A stretch of DNA of 64,000 nucleotides from Spirosoma arboris. Its GTDB lineage: Bacteria > Bacteroidota > Bacteroidia > Cytophagales > Spirosomataceae. Made by a program: the position numbers and the translations under genes. Location: the NCBI RefSeq assembly GCF_009754945.1, contig NZ_WPIN01000015.1:124001-188000 (forward strand). Reading direction: 5' to 3'. The notes under the pieces are model-generated. The model was given only the letters and a program-made list of their open reading frames with translations, was not told the DNA's origin and made no database searches. Of the stretch, positions 1 to 7,607 are shown piece by piece (the first letter of the stretch is position 1; every line of letters starts with the position of its first letter).

Positions 1-1
1 T

Positions 2-343
2 ATTTTTCTAATTGGCCTGGAGATGATTCTGGGCCGGACGATCTTCAAATCAGAAATCGCTTCGGGTGGAGCTACGCACATTGTTCCCATTGCTTTCCCT
101 CTGATTGCGGGAGCGGGTACGTTAACGACAATCATTTCACTCCGGGCCGAATACCAGACATTGAATATTGTTATCGGGATTATACTAAACCTGATTCTGA
201 TTTATGCCGTTCTGAAATCGTCGGGCTGGCTGGAAACCCGCCTTGGATCAGGTGGACTGGATGTGCTGCGCAAAATATTTGGTATTATTCTGCTCGCCAT
301 TGCCATCAAGCTCTTCAAAACTAATTTGATTGCTGACTTCTAA
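2..343 (+). CDS. MarC family integral membrane protein (5' end missing)
   Basis: This is the C-terminal half of a MarC/UPF0056-type inner-membrane protein; the reading frame is open to the left edge, so the start lies outside the window. Visible are the typical hydrophobic segments, a GLEM stretch before the first complete loop, and the family-like VPIAFPLIAGAGTLTTII segment, followed by two more membrane helices and a short basic C-terminus. MarC proteins have no firmly established function despite the name (multiple antibiotic resistance). A strong hairpin terminator follows 50 bases downstream, so the gene ends its own transcript. The family call is good; the role is unknown. Confidence 0.8.
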   Translation: MFLIGLEMILGRTIFKSEIASGGATHIVPIAFPLIAGAGTLTTIISLRAEYQTLNIVIGIILNLILIYAVLKSSGWLETRLGSGGLDVLRKIFGIILLAIAIKLFKTNLIADF

Positions 344-395
344 CCAAAACAATACCTGGAGTCAGGACTTTTAGTTAGTTTCCAGGCAAAAATTC

Positions 396-441
396 AAAAT
401 ACCCTCTTGTCGGAATGTATTCTCCGGCAAGAGGGTATTTT
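396..441. terminator. Bidirectional rho-independent terminator after marC-like gene
   Basis: Arms 396-413 and 424-441 form an 18-bp stem (one G-T pair) that starts with AAAA and ends with TTTT, around the core TACCCTCTTG / CAAGAGGGTA. The remainder of the 384-base gap 344-727 is AT-rich and holds the glnII promoter region; no gene is seen in it. Confidence 0.8.
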
Positions 442-670
442 GATGAGAAATACCTACTTTCTCATGAAGAAACCGCGTTTATAAAGCTAGTAATCACTTT
501 TATACACTTTTTTTGGTTATAGCTGCTTAAAATTATAAAGTGATAAATTTTTTCTGAAAATGTTGTATTTTATTGGATCGGACGAATTTAAATTATAATA
601 TTTCCTGAAAAACAGTAAAAAGTATGGTCAGAGGGCATATTAACATTTATATTTTATTGTAAAGCCGTAT

Positions 671-678
671 TATATTTG
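671..678 (+). promoter_or_regulatory. Bacteroidota -7 promoter element of glnII
   Basis: TATATTTG matches the Bacteroidota -7 consensus TAnnTTTG, 49 bases before the glnII start codon. No clear TTTG lies at the expected -33 distance, so only the -7 element is supported. Confidence 0.45.
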
Positions 679-727
679 CCGGAAGTCTATTGACAAAACC
701 CCTATTCAAAACAATCCACTGTACATC

Positions 728-1762
728 ATGGCAAAAGCGAAGTTAGAGTACATTTGGCTCGATGGCTACAAGCCCACTCAAAGCCTACGTTCCAAAACTA
801 AAATTGAGGATGATTTCTCAGGCAACCTTGAAGACTGCTCGGTGTGGTCGTTTGATGGATCTTCAACCGAACAGGCTGAAGGTGGTAAGTCAGACTGTCT
901 GCTGAAACCAGTTTTCATCTGCCCTGATCCACAGCGCAAAAATGGTTACCTCGTCATGTGTGAAGTACTGAATTCCGATGGTACTCCTCACGTAACCAAC
1001 GGTCGTGCTACGATTGAAGACGACGATAACGATTTCTGGTTTGGCTTTGAACAGGAGTACTTCCTGTGGGACATGAAAATTGACAAGCCACTTGGCTTCC
1101 CAGCTGAAGGCTTCCCAACACGCCCACAAGGCCCCTATTATTGCTCGGTAGGCGCTCAAAATGCCTATGGTCGCTATATCATTGAAGAACACCTTGATGT
1201 TTGCCTTGACGCTGGCCTGAATGTAGAAGGTATCAATGCTGAGGTGGCAACTGGTCAGTGGGAATTCCAGATTTTCGCGAAAGGCGCTAAAGCTGCTGGT
1301 GATCAGATCTGGGTAGCTCGCTACTTGCTGGAGCGTATTGGTGAGAAATATGGTATTTCGATCAACTGGCATTGCAAACCGCTGGGCGATACCGACTGGA
1401 ATGGTTCGGGTATGCATGCTAACTTCTCGAACACAGCCCTGCGTACATCGGGTAGCAAAGATGTTTATACGGAAATCTGTCAAGCATTTGGCAAAACGCC
1501 AGAAGTTATCAAAGCACACATCGACGTGTATGGTGCCGATAACGAAATGCGCCTGACGGGTAAGCACGAAACTCAGTCAATTGACCAATTCTCTTTCGGT
1601 ATCTCTGACCGTGGTGCTTCGATCCGTATCCCAATTGCTACGGTAGAACGCGGCTGGAAAGGCTGGTTGGAAGACCGTCGTCCAAACTCGGCTGCCGATC
1701 CATATAAAGTGGCTGCAATTATCATCAAAACCGTTAAATCGGCTGATGTTGTAGCGGCATAA
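728..1762 (+). CDS. glnII: Glutamine synthetase, type II (eukaryote-like)
   Basis: ATP-dependent ligation of ammonia to glutamate, cytoplasmic, in nitrogen assimilation. The 344-residue length and the short beta-grasp start (EYIWLDGYKPTQSLRSKT) are those of GSII, not of the roughly 450-residue GSI. Catalytic signatures are visible: FGFEQEYFL near residue 105 (metal-binding glutamates), NGSGMHANFS (glutamate/ATP site) and ADNEMRLTGKHET with a following RIPIA segment (substrate arginine). It starts with ATG at 728 behind a Bacteroidota -7 element and ends in its own terminator. It is followed directly by the unrelated type III enzyme; the two are not one operon because a terminator and a new promoter separate them. 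Confident. Confidence 0.95.
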   Translation: MAKAKLEYIWLDGYKPTQSLRSKTKIEDDFSGNLEDCSVWSFDGSSTEQAEGGKSDCLLKPVFICPDPQRKNGYLVMCEVLNSDGTPHVTNGRATIEDDDNDFWFGFEQEYFLWDMKIDKPLGFPAEGFPTRPQGPYYCSVGAQNAYGRYIIEEHLDVCLDAGLNVEGINAEVATGQWEFQIFAKGAKAAGDQIWVARYLLERIGEKYGISINWHCKPLGDTDWNGSGMHANFSNTALRTSGSKDVYTEICQAFGKTPEVIKAHIDVYGADNEMRLTGKHETQSIDQFSFGISDRGASIRIPIATVERGWKGWLEDRRPNSAADPYKVAAIIIKTVKSADVVAA

Positions 1763-1782
1763 GCCAACATATCTATTTGTAC

Positions 1783-1816
1783 AAAGCCCGACTACGTAAG
1801 TAGTTGGGCTTTTTTA
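1783..1816 (+). terminator. Rho-independent terminator of glnII
   Basis: AAAGCCCGACTAC, a GTAA loop, then GTAGTTGGGCTTTTTT: a 13-bp stem with one G-T pair followed by a T-run, 21 bases after the glnII stop codon. Confidence 0.9.
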
Positions 1817-1824
1817 TGCTATCA

Positions 1825-1856
1825 ATTGTAATCCGTGCTGAAGGCATGTAAGTTTG
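1825..1856 (+). promoter_or_regulatory. Bacteroidota promoter of glnN
   Basis: A -33-like ATTG at 1825-1828 is followed after 20 bases by TAAGTTTG (1849-1856), matching TAnnTTTG. It lies between the glnII terminator and the glnN start codon, leaving a leader of roughly 30 bases. Confidence 0.5.
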
Positions 1857-1892
1857 GCTAAATTTTTAAACCTAAAACCTTAAAGTCATTCG

Positions 1893-4082
1893 ATGTCTAA
1901 TTTTCGTTTTAAAGCGCTTGAAATTGCCCAAAGTCGTCAGGCTATGCCGGTAGCTGCTCCTACTGAACGTGTTGGTGATTTTTTCGGCAGTTATACATTC
2001 AATAATGAAGTCATGCGGGCACTACTCTCGCCCGAAGCCTATTTAAAAGTTACCGAGGCCATCAGCACCAATGGGCAGATTGATCGGGGCATTGCCGACG
2101 AAGTGGCGAGTGCCATGAAGTCGTGGGCAACATCGAAAGGAGCCACGCACTACACGCACTGGTTTCAACCACTAACGGGCGAAACTGCTGAAAAGCACGA
2201 TGCCTTTTTCGATATTACACTCGATGGCAAAGCGGTTGAGAAATTCAAAGGGAGTGCATTGGTACAACAGGAGCCGGATGCATCGTCGTTTCCGAACGGT
2301 GGACTGCGAAACACCTTTGAGGCTCGGGGTTATACCGGCTGGGACCCATCGTCGCCCGCGTTTTTGATGGACAATGGGGCGGGTGGAAAAACACTCTGTA
2401 TTCCGTCGGTTTTTATTTCGTACACGGGCGAAGCACTAGATTATAAAACGCCCTTGCTGAAAGCACTCAATGCCTTAGATAAAGCAGCTACAGCCGTTTG
2501 CCAGTATTTCGACCGGAACATCACGAAAGTAATCCCAACGCTCGGACCAGAACAAGAATACTTTGTAGTCGATCGGGCGCTGTTCTATGCCCGACCTGAT
2601 TTGGTGCTGGCAGGTCGGACTGTATTTGGGCATGCACCTGCTCGTGGACAACAGTTGGAAGATCACTATTTTGGCTCAATTCCGCCACGCGTTAATGCCT
2701 TCATGGTAGACTTTGAGTTTGAGTCGATGAAATTAGGCATGCCAGTTCGGACGCGCCATAATGAAGTTGCGCCCGGCCAGTTTGAGGTGGCCCCAACCTT
2801 CGAAGAAGTCAATCTGGCTGTCGATCATAACGCGCTTCTGATGGATTTGATGGAGAAGATATCGGAGAAGCATAACCTGAAAGTACTCTTTCACGAAAAG
2901 CCCTTTGCGGGGGTCAACGGCTCTGGCAAGCACAACAACTGGTCGATGGGTACTAACACGGGCGTTAACCTGCTGGCACCCAGTACCAAGCCAAAAGAGA
3001 GCCTGCGGTTTCTGACATTCCTGGTGAACGTCGTCAAAGCAGTTCACGATAATGCCGATTTACTACGTGCCACTATCGCATCGGCAGGCAATGAACACCG
3101 ACTTGGTGCCAACGAAGCACCACCCGCTATCGTTTCTGTTTTTCTGGGCGAATCACTAACCATGGCACTCAACGACCTCGAAACCAAGTCTGAGGTGACA
3201 GTAAACAAAGGGGATAACGTGTACTACAAACTTGGACTGAACCGAATTCCCAGCCTGATGCGTGACAATACGGATCGTAACCGCACGTCACCTTTTGCCT
3301 TTACAGGAAACAAGTTTGAATTTCGTGCGGTAGGTAGCTCAGCTAACTCGGCTTCGACGATGACCGTCCTGAATGCGATCGTGGCGGATCAGTTGAACCG
3401 ATTCAAAACGGACCTTGATGCACGGCTGGCAAAAGGCGAAAAGAAAGAGCTGGCCATTGTTGATATTCTGAAAGAATACTACGCGAACTCGAAACGGATT
3501 CTATTTGAAGGTAACGGCTATTCTGACGAGTGGGTGGAGGAAGCTGCTCGTCGGGGTTTGTCAAATATCAAATCATCACCAGATGCCTTAGGCATTTTTG
3601 TGAAACCCGAGTCGCTGGCCTTGTTTGAGCGGACGGGAGTGATGAACCATGCCGAAGTAGAATCACGCTACGAAATCGAACTGGAGAAGTACATCAAAAA
3701 TGTACAGATCGAGTCGCGCGTAATGGGCGATCTAGCCATGAATCACGTTGTATCGACTGCCTTAAAATACCAGAACAAACTGGCCGAAACTGCTCGTAAT
3801 CTGGTTGAGTTAGGCATGACTGCCGAAGCTGAACCGATCAAAGATATTCTACGCGAAATTTCGACGCGGGTGCTCGTCATCAAGAAAGGAGTAGAGGCCA
3901 TGATCGAATCGAGAAAAAAGGCAAACAACGTGACCGATACAGGCGAACGGGCTAAACTCTACGCAACCGAAGTGAAAGACCATTTTGAGTTGATTCGCTA
4001 TGAGGTCGATAAACTCGAAGAGGTAGTGGACGATGAAGACTGGCCACTGGTAAAATACCGCGAGTTGTTGTTTGTTAAGTAG
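1893..4082 (+). CDS. glnN: Glutamine synthetase, type III
   Basis: A second, structurally distinct glutamine synthetase. The length of 729 residues is usual for GSIII. Family features are visible: the N-terminal block with ERVGDFFGSYTFN, GPEQEYFVVD, NGSGKHNNWSMGT, AGNEHRLGANEAPPA and the arginine/ATP region TSPFAFTGNKFEFRAVGSS, followed by a long helical C-terminal domain special to GSIII. It has its own promoter. Its stop codon abuts a 43-bp-arm inverted repeat that can act as terminator. GSIII is the usual glutamine synthetase of Bacteroidota; together with GSII it gives the cell two unlike isozymes, presumably used under different nitrogen supply (inference). Confidence 0.96.
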   Translation: MSNFRFKALEIAQSRQAMPVAAPTERVGDFFGSYTFNNEVMRALLSPEAYLKVTEAISTNGQIDRGIADEVASAMKSWATSKGATHYTHWFQPLTGETAEKHDAFFDITLDGKAVEKFKGSALVQQEPDASSFPNGGLRNTFEARGYTGWDPSSPAFLMDNGAGGKTLCIPSVFISYTGEALDYKTPLLKALNALDKAATAVCQYFDRNITKVIPTLGPEQEYFVVDRALFYARPDLVLAGRTVFGHAPARGQQLEDHYFGSIPPRVNAFMVDFEFESMKLGMPVRTRHNEVAPGQFEVAPTFEEVNLAVDHNALLMDLMEKISEKHNLKVLFHEKPFAGVNGSGKHNNWSMGTNTGVNLLAPSTKPKESLRFLTFLVNVVKAVHDNADLLRATIASAGNEHRLGANEAPPAIVSVFLGESLTMALNDLETKSEVTVNKGDNVYYKLGLNRIPSLMRDNTDRNRTSPFAFTGNKFEFRAVGSSANSASTMTVLNAIVADQLNRFKTDLDARLAKGEKKELAIVDILKEYYANSKRILFEGNGYSDEWVEEAARRGLSNIKSSPDALGIFVKPESLALFERTGVMNHAEVESRYEIELEKYIKNVQIESRVMGDLAMNHVVSTALKYQNKLAETARNLVELGMTAEAEPIKDILREISTRVLVIKKGVEAMIESRKKANNVTDTGERAKLYATEVKDHFELIRYEVDKLEEVVDDEDWPLVKYRELLFVK

Positions 4083-4201
4083 TCCGAACCGGGATTACAC
4101 TGATTTAGGGATTAATCTGATTTTGCTTTTAATGTGTGTGCTTCTTTGAAGCAATAAACAAAATCAGATTAATCCCTAAATCAGTGTAATCCCGGTTCGG
4201 A
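4083..4201. repeat. 43-bp perfect inverted repeat, part of an interspersed 'ATCCCGGTTC' element
   Basis: Arms 4083-4125 and 4159-4201 are perfect reverse complements over 43 bases, with a 33-base loop, and are followed by a T-run (4204 onward), so the + strand RNA can terminate here. The arm ends carry TAATCCCGGTTCGGA. A third, degenerate half-copy (4226-4248, AATCCTGTGAATCCCGGTTC) lies just downstream in direct orientation and runs into the next gene. The layout suggests a mobile or amplifying intergenic repeat rather than a simple terminator. Confidence 0.85.
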
Positions 4202-4231
4202 TAATTTTTTCAGTTTAACCAATAAAATCCT

Positions 4232-5404
4232 GTGAATCCCGGTTCAGATATTCTTCGCGACCTTTCTGCTTTGCCACATCGAGGAACTGCTACTCCGCAG
4301 GGGGCTGAAGCGGCTCGGCTACTCCAAACGTATCTGACAGATAAGGGGGCTGCTGTTCGGGCGGAGCCGTTTCAGACGCCCAAAACCTATACGACCATTG
4401 TGTATTGGTTAATTGGTGGTTTAGTTACTGGCTTGGCTCTAATTCCAGTTACGGGTGTTGCAGTGGGGTTTGTCTGGTATTTTTTCTGGATGGCCTGGAA
4501 ATACTTTAACTGGCGTTATTCATTCATTGTCCGATTTCCGATCCAGCATACTGCACATAATGTCATAGGCAATTGGCGGTCCAACGGCGCAAAAGAGAAT
4601 CGGCGAAAAGTGATTCTAATAGCGCACTACGATACGGCTCCAGTATCATTACTCTATAGTCCAAAACAGCAGGCTAATTTTCGGGTCTCATTACTTATTT
4701 CGCTGTGGTTGATGCTATTAGCGGCTTCCCTGGCTACGCTCGAAGTATTCAAAATTGCGTTGCCTTACCTGACTTATATACGGTATGGACTGATCGGGTA
4801 TTTCGTTCTGCAAGCCATTATCGGTACGATAGGCTACTGGCTGAAGGGCTATACAAATGGAGCGAGCGATAATGCAACAGGTGTAGCAGCGGCACTAGCT
4901 ACCGCCGACCGACTCCGACAGGCGAATTTACCTGATCTGGATTTAGAAGTAGTACTAACCAGCGCCGAAGAGGTGGGTATGATTGGCGCCCATGCTTACG
5001 TCGAGGCCCATAAACGGGAGTGGAAGAAATCTCAAACCTTGGTTATTAATTTCGATACCCTTGGCGCCGGGAAGCTAACGATTATTGAGCAAACGGGTAC
5101 TGCCGAACTAATTAAGTACAATAACGAACCTACGCGCCTGGCTCGCCAACTAATTGAAACAGAGTCGTTTCGAGAACGGGCGCAGGTTGGTCGCTGGCAT
5201 ACCGCCGACTTCGATAGTGTGTGGTTTGTGCGAAATCGCATTCCGGTTCTGGCGTTGTGTGCATTAGATGCCGACGGACGAATGCCCCATATTCATCAGC
5301 CTGACGACATATTGGCAAATGTCGACCCGGAACCCATCGCTACGGCAGTCGACCTCGGTGAGGCCGTTGTGAAGGAATGGTTGGCAAACCAGCTCGCCAG
5401 GTAG
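4232..5404 (+). CDS. Membrane-anchored M28 family zinc peptidase
   Basis: Predicted zinc aminopeptidase of family M28. Metal ligands and catalytic residues are in order: IAHYDTAP (His and Asp), GASDNATGVAAAL (bridging Asp), TSAEEVGMIG (catalytic Glu plus ligand Glu), NFDTLGAG (Asp) and IHQPDD (His). Two hydrophobic segments after about residue 50 and two more near residues 150-200 interrupt the domain, so the enzyme is membrane-bound. The longest start is GTG at 4232, which lies inside the repeat copy at 4226-4248; an in-frame stop is just upstream at 4223. TTG at 4271 is an alternative start that would avoid the repeat. Substrate unknown. Confidence 0.85.
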   Translation: MNPGSDILRDLSALPHRGTATPQGAEAARLLQTYLTDKGAAVRAEPFQTPKTYTTIVYWLIGGLVTGLALIPVTGVAVGFVWYFFWMAWKYFNWRYSFIVRFPIQHTAHNVIGNWRSNGAKENRRKVILIAHYDTAPVSLLYSPKQQANFRVSLLISLWLMLLAASLATLEVFKIALPYLTYIRYGLIGYFVLQAIIGTIGYWLKGYTNGASDNATGVAAALATADRLRQANLPDLDLEVVLTSAEEVGMIGAHAYVEAHKREWKKSQTLVINFDTLGAGKLTIIEQTGTAELIKYNNEPTRLARQLIETESFRERAQVGRWHTADFDSVWFVRNRIPVLALCALDADGRMPHIHQPDDILANVDPEPIATAVDLGEAVVKEWLANQLAR

Positions 5405-5419
5405 AATTACAATGTGCTA

Positions 5420-6103
5420 TTAAGCTTGATTGTATAACTTCAAAACGGGTTCGTTGATCGTTCTGCCGGTATCTGACAAAACAAAGGCAATCGTTTTGCT
5501 AATATCCTCTGGCTTAACCCATTTCGTTGGGTCAGCATCGGGCATGGCTTCCCGATTGATTGGCGTATCAATCGTACTAGGAACAATAACAGTTGCTGAA
5601 ATCTGTTTATCTTTCCCATGAGCATTGACCAGACTAGCCAACTCAAAAATCAGCGATTTGCTAAGGGCATAGGCAACTAAATTTTTCCCTGCTTCTGGTG
5701 CAATCGCTGGGCGTGCTCCTATGAATATAAACTGACCTCCACCCTGTGCCTCGAATGTTGTCAAAAGAGGTTTAACAAGATTGAAAGCGGTTATGAAGTT
5801 GAGTCGGTACATCTTGTCAAGCATAGCTACATCAGTTTCATGGATACCGCCTGCCGTAAAGCCACCAACCAGTAAGGCCGCTGCCTGAATGGGCTTACCG
5901 TCAATCTTGCTCAGAAAGTCGGCTATACTATCCGATTCCAGAAGGTTCACCACATGACTTTCCACATTAGGCAGATGGCTGAAAATCCCCTGATCTTTTT
6001 CTGAACCCAGTGTGGCAATAATGTGATAGCCATTTTTGTGTAATTCATCGACAAGGCTAGCGCCTAAATTGCCCGAAGCGCCTGTTATAAGTACAGATTT
6101 CAT
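5420..6103 (-). CDS. Short-chain dehydrogenase/reductase (SDR) family protein
   Basis: A 227-residue Rossmann-fold protein. The cofactor motif TGASGNLG lies at residues 7-14, and the active-site motif is YALSK. The usual catalytic Ser about 13 residues before the Tyr is not apparent: that stretch reads IGARPAIAPEAGKNLVAY, with no Ser. Either this is a non-classical SDR or it has lost normal chemistry. It converges with the M28 gene, with a gap of only 15 bases. Substrate cannot be told from sequence. Confidence 0.85.
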   Translation of the reverse strand: MKSVLITGASGNLGASLVDELHKNGYHIIATLGSEKDQGIFSHLPNVESHVVNLLESDSIADFLSKIDGKPIQAAALLVGGFTAGGIHETDVAMLDKMYRLNFITAFNLVKPLLTTFEAQGGGQFIFIGARPAIAPEAGKNLVAYALSKSLIFELASLVNAHGKDKQISATVIVPSTIDTPINREAMPDADPTKWVKPEDISKTIAFVLSDTGRTINEPVLKLYNQA

Positions 6104-6372
6104 GACGTCAAAAGTTGGAGTTAAGAACTGAGTTAATGTTTTAGTAAACTAGATTCCTTTAAGCGAAATGGTTTAATTATCACCTCAAAGGAGCCTATAG
6201 AACCTAAATTTGAAGAATGCTAGTTCCTTTTTTGAATCAATAGCTTCTGGTTGAGGGAAGCTCACATTATCGATAGGGTATAGACTTCATCAGGCCAACT
6301 TTTAACAAATCGAGCTTGAGCCGGTTGGCTAGCTATAGAAATTTCTGCCCAAGGCTAGTTCATCAATTCTAC
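6104..6372. other. Intergenic region without recognisable gene
   Basis: This divergent gap between the SDR gene and the acidic protein gene is AT-rich and contains stops in all frames. Apart from the promoter at its right edge nothing could be identified. Confidence 0.5.
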
Positions 6373-6403
6373 ATTGTTCATTGTCTATTAACTCTTACTT
6401 TTG
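6373..6403 (+). promoter_or_regulatory. Bacteroidota promoter, possibly giving a leaderless mRNA
   Basis: ATTG (6373-6376), exactly 19 bases, then TACTTTTG (6396-6403), a near-perfect -33/-7 pair. Only four bases separate the -7 element from the ATG at 6408, so transcription would start at or almost at the start codon. Confidence 0.55.
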
Positions 6404-6407
6404 TCGC

Positions 6408-6968
6408 ATGGCTAACTATAAAAACGAAGGGTTCGACCCGGAGGAAATCAGTGCACTCAAAGAGGAGTGTAAGCAGGAAGGTAAATCGTTCGTTATTGTT
6501 GAAGACGACGATTTGGATACGCTGGATGAAGGAGAATGTGTGCATATTCAGTTTCCAGGTCAGTACCAGGGAGAAGAAGTTATCTTCGATACACTGGTTT
6601 ACACGCTTCGGTTGCATCATAGTAGTTTAGTCTATGAAATGGCGGTCGAGCAGGTTCAGAAAACCTATCCTGAATATGTACCGCCTGAAGAGCGCAAACC
6701 CAGCTACAAAATCGCTCCTGAGTTGGAGGAAGAAGCCGAAACGGCGCTAACCGAAATTATTGAGGAAATTGAAGAGACGGAGACTGTCAAGGTACAGGAG
6801 CATGTTGAAGTCGATACTCAATCTGATTACGGAATTGCGCTGGATGTCTGCCTGAATGTCGAAGAAATCACCGACGAAGTGATCGAAGATTTCGTCAGCC
6901 ACTTTAAATCAAACACCCTCTCGCTCGATACCACGTTGTATTCGTTCACCAGCGAAGAGGAAAATTAA
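6408..6968 (+). CDS. Acidic protein of unknown function
   Basis: 186 residues, not recognised. It is strongly acidic, with a Glu-rich middle (ELEEEAETALTEIIEEIEE, about residues 110-130) likely to be helical, flanked by two mixed alpha/beta halves. It has no signal peptide or membrane segment. The ATG at 6408 is preferred over an upstream TTG (6381) because it lies directly behind a strong promoter and because the intervening codons fall in the promoter itself. The gene ends just before a 26-bp-arm hairpin. Probably a cytoplasmic conserved hypothetical. Confidence 0.75.
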   Translation: MANYKNEGFDPEEISALKEECKQEGKSFVIVEDDDLDTLDEGECVHIQFPGQYQGEEVIFDTLVYTLRLHHSSLVYEMAVEQVQKTYPEYVPPEERKPSYKIAPELEEEAETALTEIIEEIEETETVKVQEHVEVDTQSDYGIALDVCLNVEEITDEVIEDFVSHFKSNTLSLDTTLYSFTSEEEN

Positions 6969-6971
6969 ACG

Positions 6972-7035
6972 AATGATGAATGATAAATGATGAATGATTT
7001 TCAAGGCTGTCATTCATCATCTATCATTCATCATT
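6972..7035. repeat. 26-bp inverted repeat built of ATGATGA units
   Basis: Arms 6972-6997 and 7010-7035 pair over 26 bases with one mismatch, around a 12-base loop. The arms themselves consist of AATGATG-like units. T5 follows at 7041. It probably ends the upstream transcript; the next start codon is at 7050. Confidence 0.75.
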
Positions 7036-7049
7036 CATCATTTTTGATC

Positions 7050-7514
7050 ATGCAACAACCAGATTCTCTTAATCAGGTTGCGGAATTTCACCGCACCTTT
7101 CATGCTCCTGTTTTAGAAACTCCCCAAATCCCTTCAGCAGCTCGTTGTCAGCTACGTGTGTCGTTATTGGCTGAAGAACTCGATGAATTGCGCGAAGCCA
7201 TTACAGAAGGTGATATTGTAGCCGTAGCTGATGCACTCTGCGACTTACAGTACGTGTTATCTGGAGCAGTGCTTGAGTTTGGATTGGGCGATAAATTCAA
7301 AGCTCTTTTTGACGAAGTACAACGCTCAAACATGAGTAAAGCCTGTCTGACGATTGCCGAAGCTGAAGCGACAGTAGCCGAATATCAGGCCAAAGGATTT
7401 CCCTGTCATTTCATTGAATCGGACGGTAAATTTCTGGTGTTTCGCGACGCTGATCACAAGACACTCAAAAGTGTAAATTACTCCCCGGCTGATCTGGCGG
7501 GAATTTTGGGATAA
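7050..7514 (+). CDS. All-alpha NTP pyrophosphohydrolase (MazG/PRA-PH-like)
   Basis: A 154-residue helical protein with the metal-binding pattern of the all-alpha NTP pyrophosphatase superfamily: EELDELREAI (about residues 46-55), then DALCDLQYVLSGAVLEFGL with the second acidic pair. Members hydrolyse (d)NTPs to the monophosphate plus pyrophosphate in nucleotide-pool cleaning; some resemble phosphoribosyl-ATP pyrophosphatase. ATG at 7050 is chosen because the upstream in-frame extension to 6987 translates the hairpin repeat. Substrate cannot be decided from sequence. Confidence 0.8.
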   Translation: MQQPDSLNQVAEFHRTFHAPVLETPQIPSAARCQLRVSLLAEELDELREAITEGDIVAVADALCDLQYVLSGAVLEFGLGDKFKALFDEVQRSNMSKACLTIAEAEATVAEYQAKGFPCHFIESDGKFLVFRDADHKTLKSVNYSPADLAGILG

Positions 7515-7517
7515 ATT

Positions 7518-7581
7518 AACGCGGAGAGCGCGAAGATATATGCAAAGAACATTTGCTTTTATCGTTGCGCTCTCTGCGTTT
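7518..7581. repeat. Imperfect inverted repeat of the GCGCTCTCTGCGTTT type
   Basis: AACGCGGAGAGCGCGAA (7518-7534) and TTGCGCTCTCTGCGTTT (7565-7581) pair imperfectly, and a further TTTGCGCCTTTGCGTTT follows up to the pepT start. Such G/C/T-rich 'gcgttt' strings look like dispersed intergenic repeats; the type is an inference from pattern only. Confidence 0.5.
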
Positions 7582-7607
7582 TTCTTTGCGCCTTTGCGTT
7601 TAAAAAA

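Noticed and set aside
890..1567. Long antisense open frame (225 codons) inside glnII
   Set aside because: It lies entirely opposite a full-length glutamine synthetase with all motifs and encodes nothing recognisable; a codon-bias shadow.
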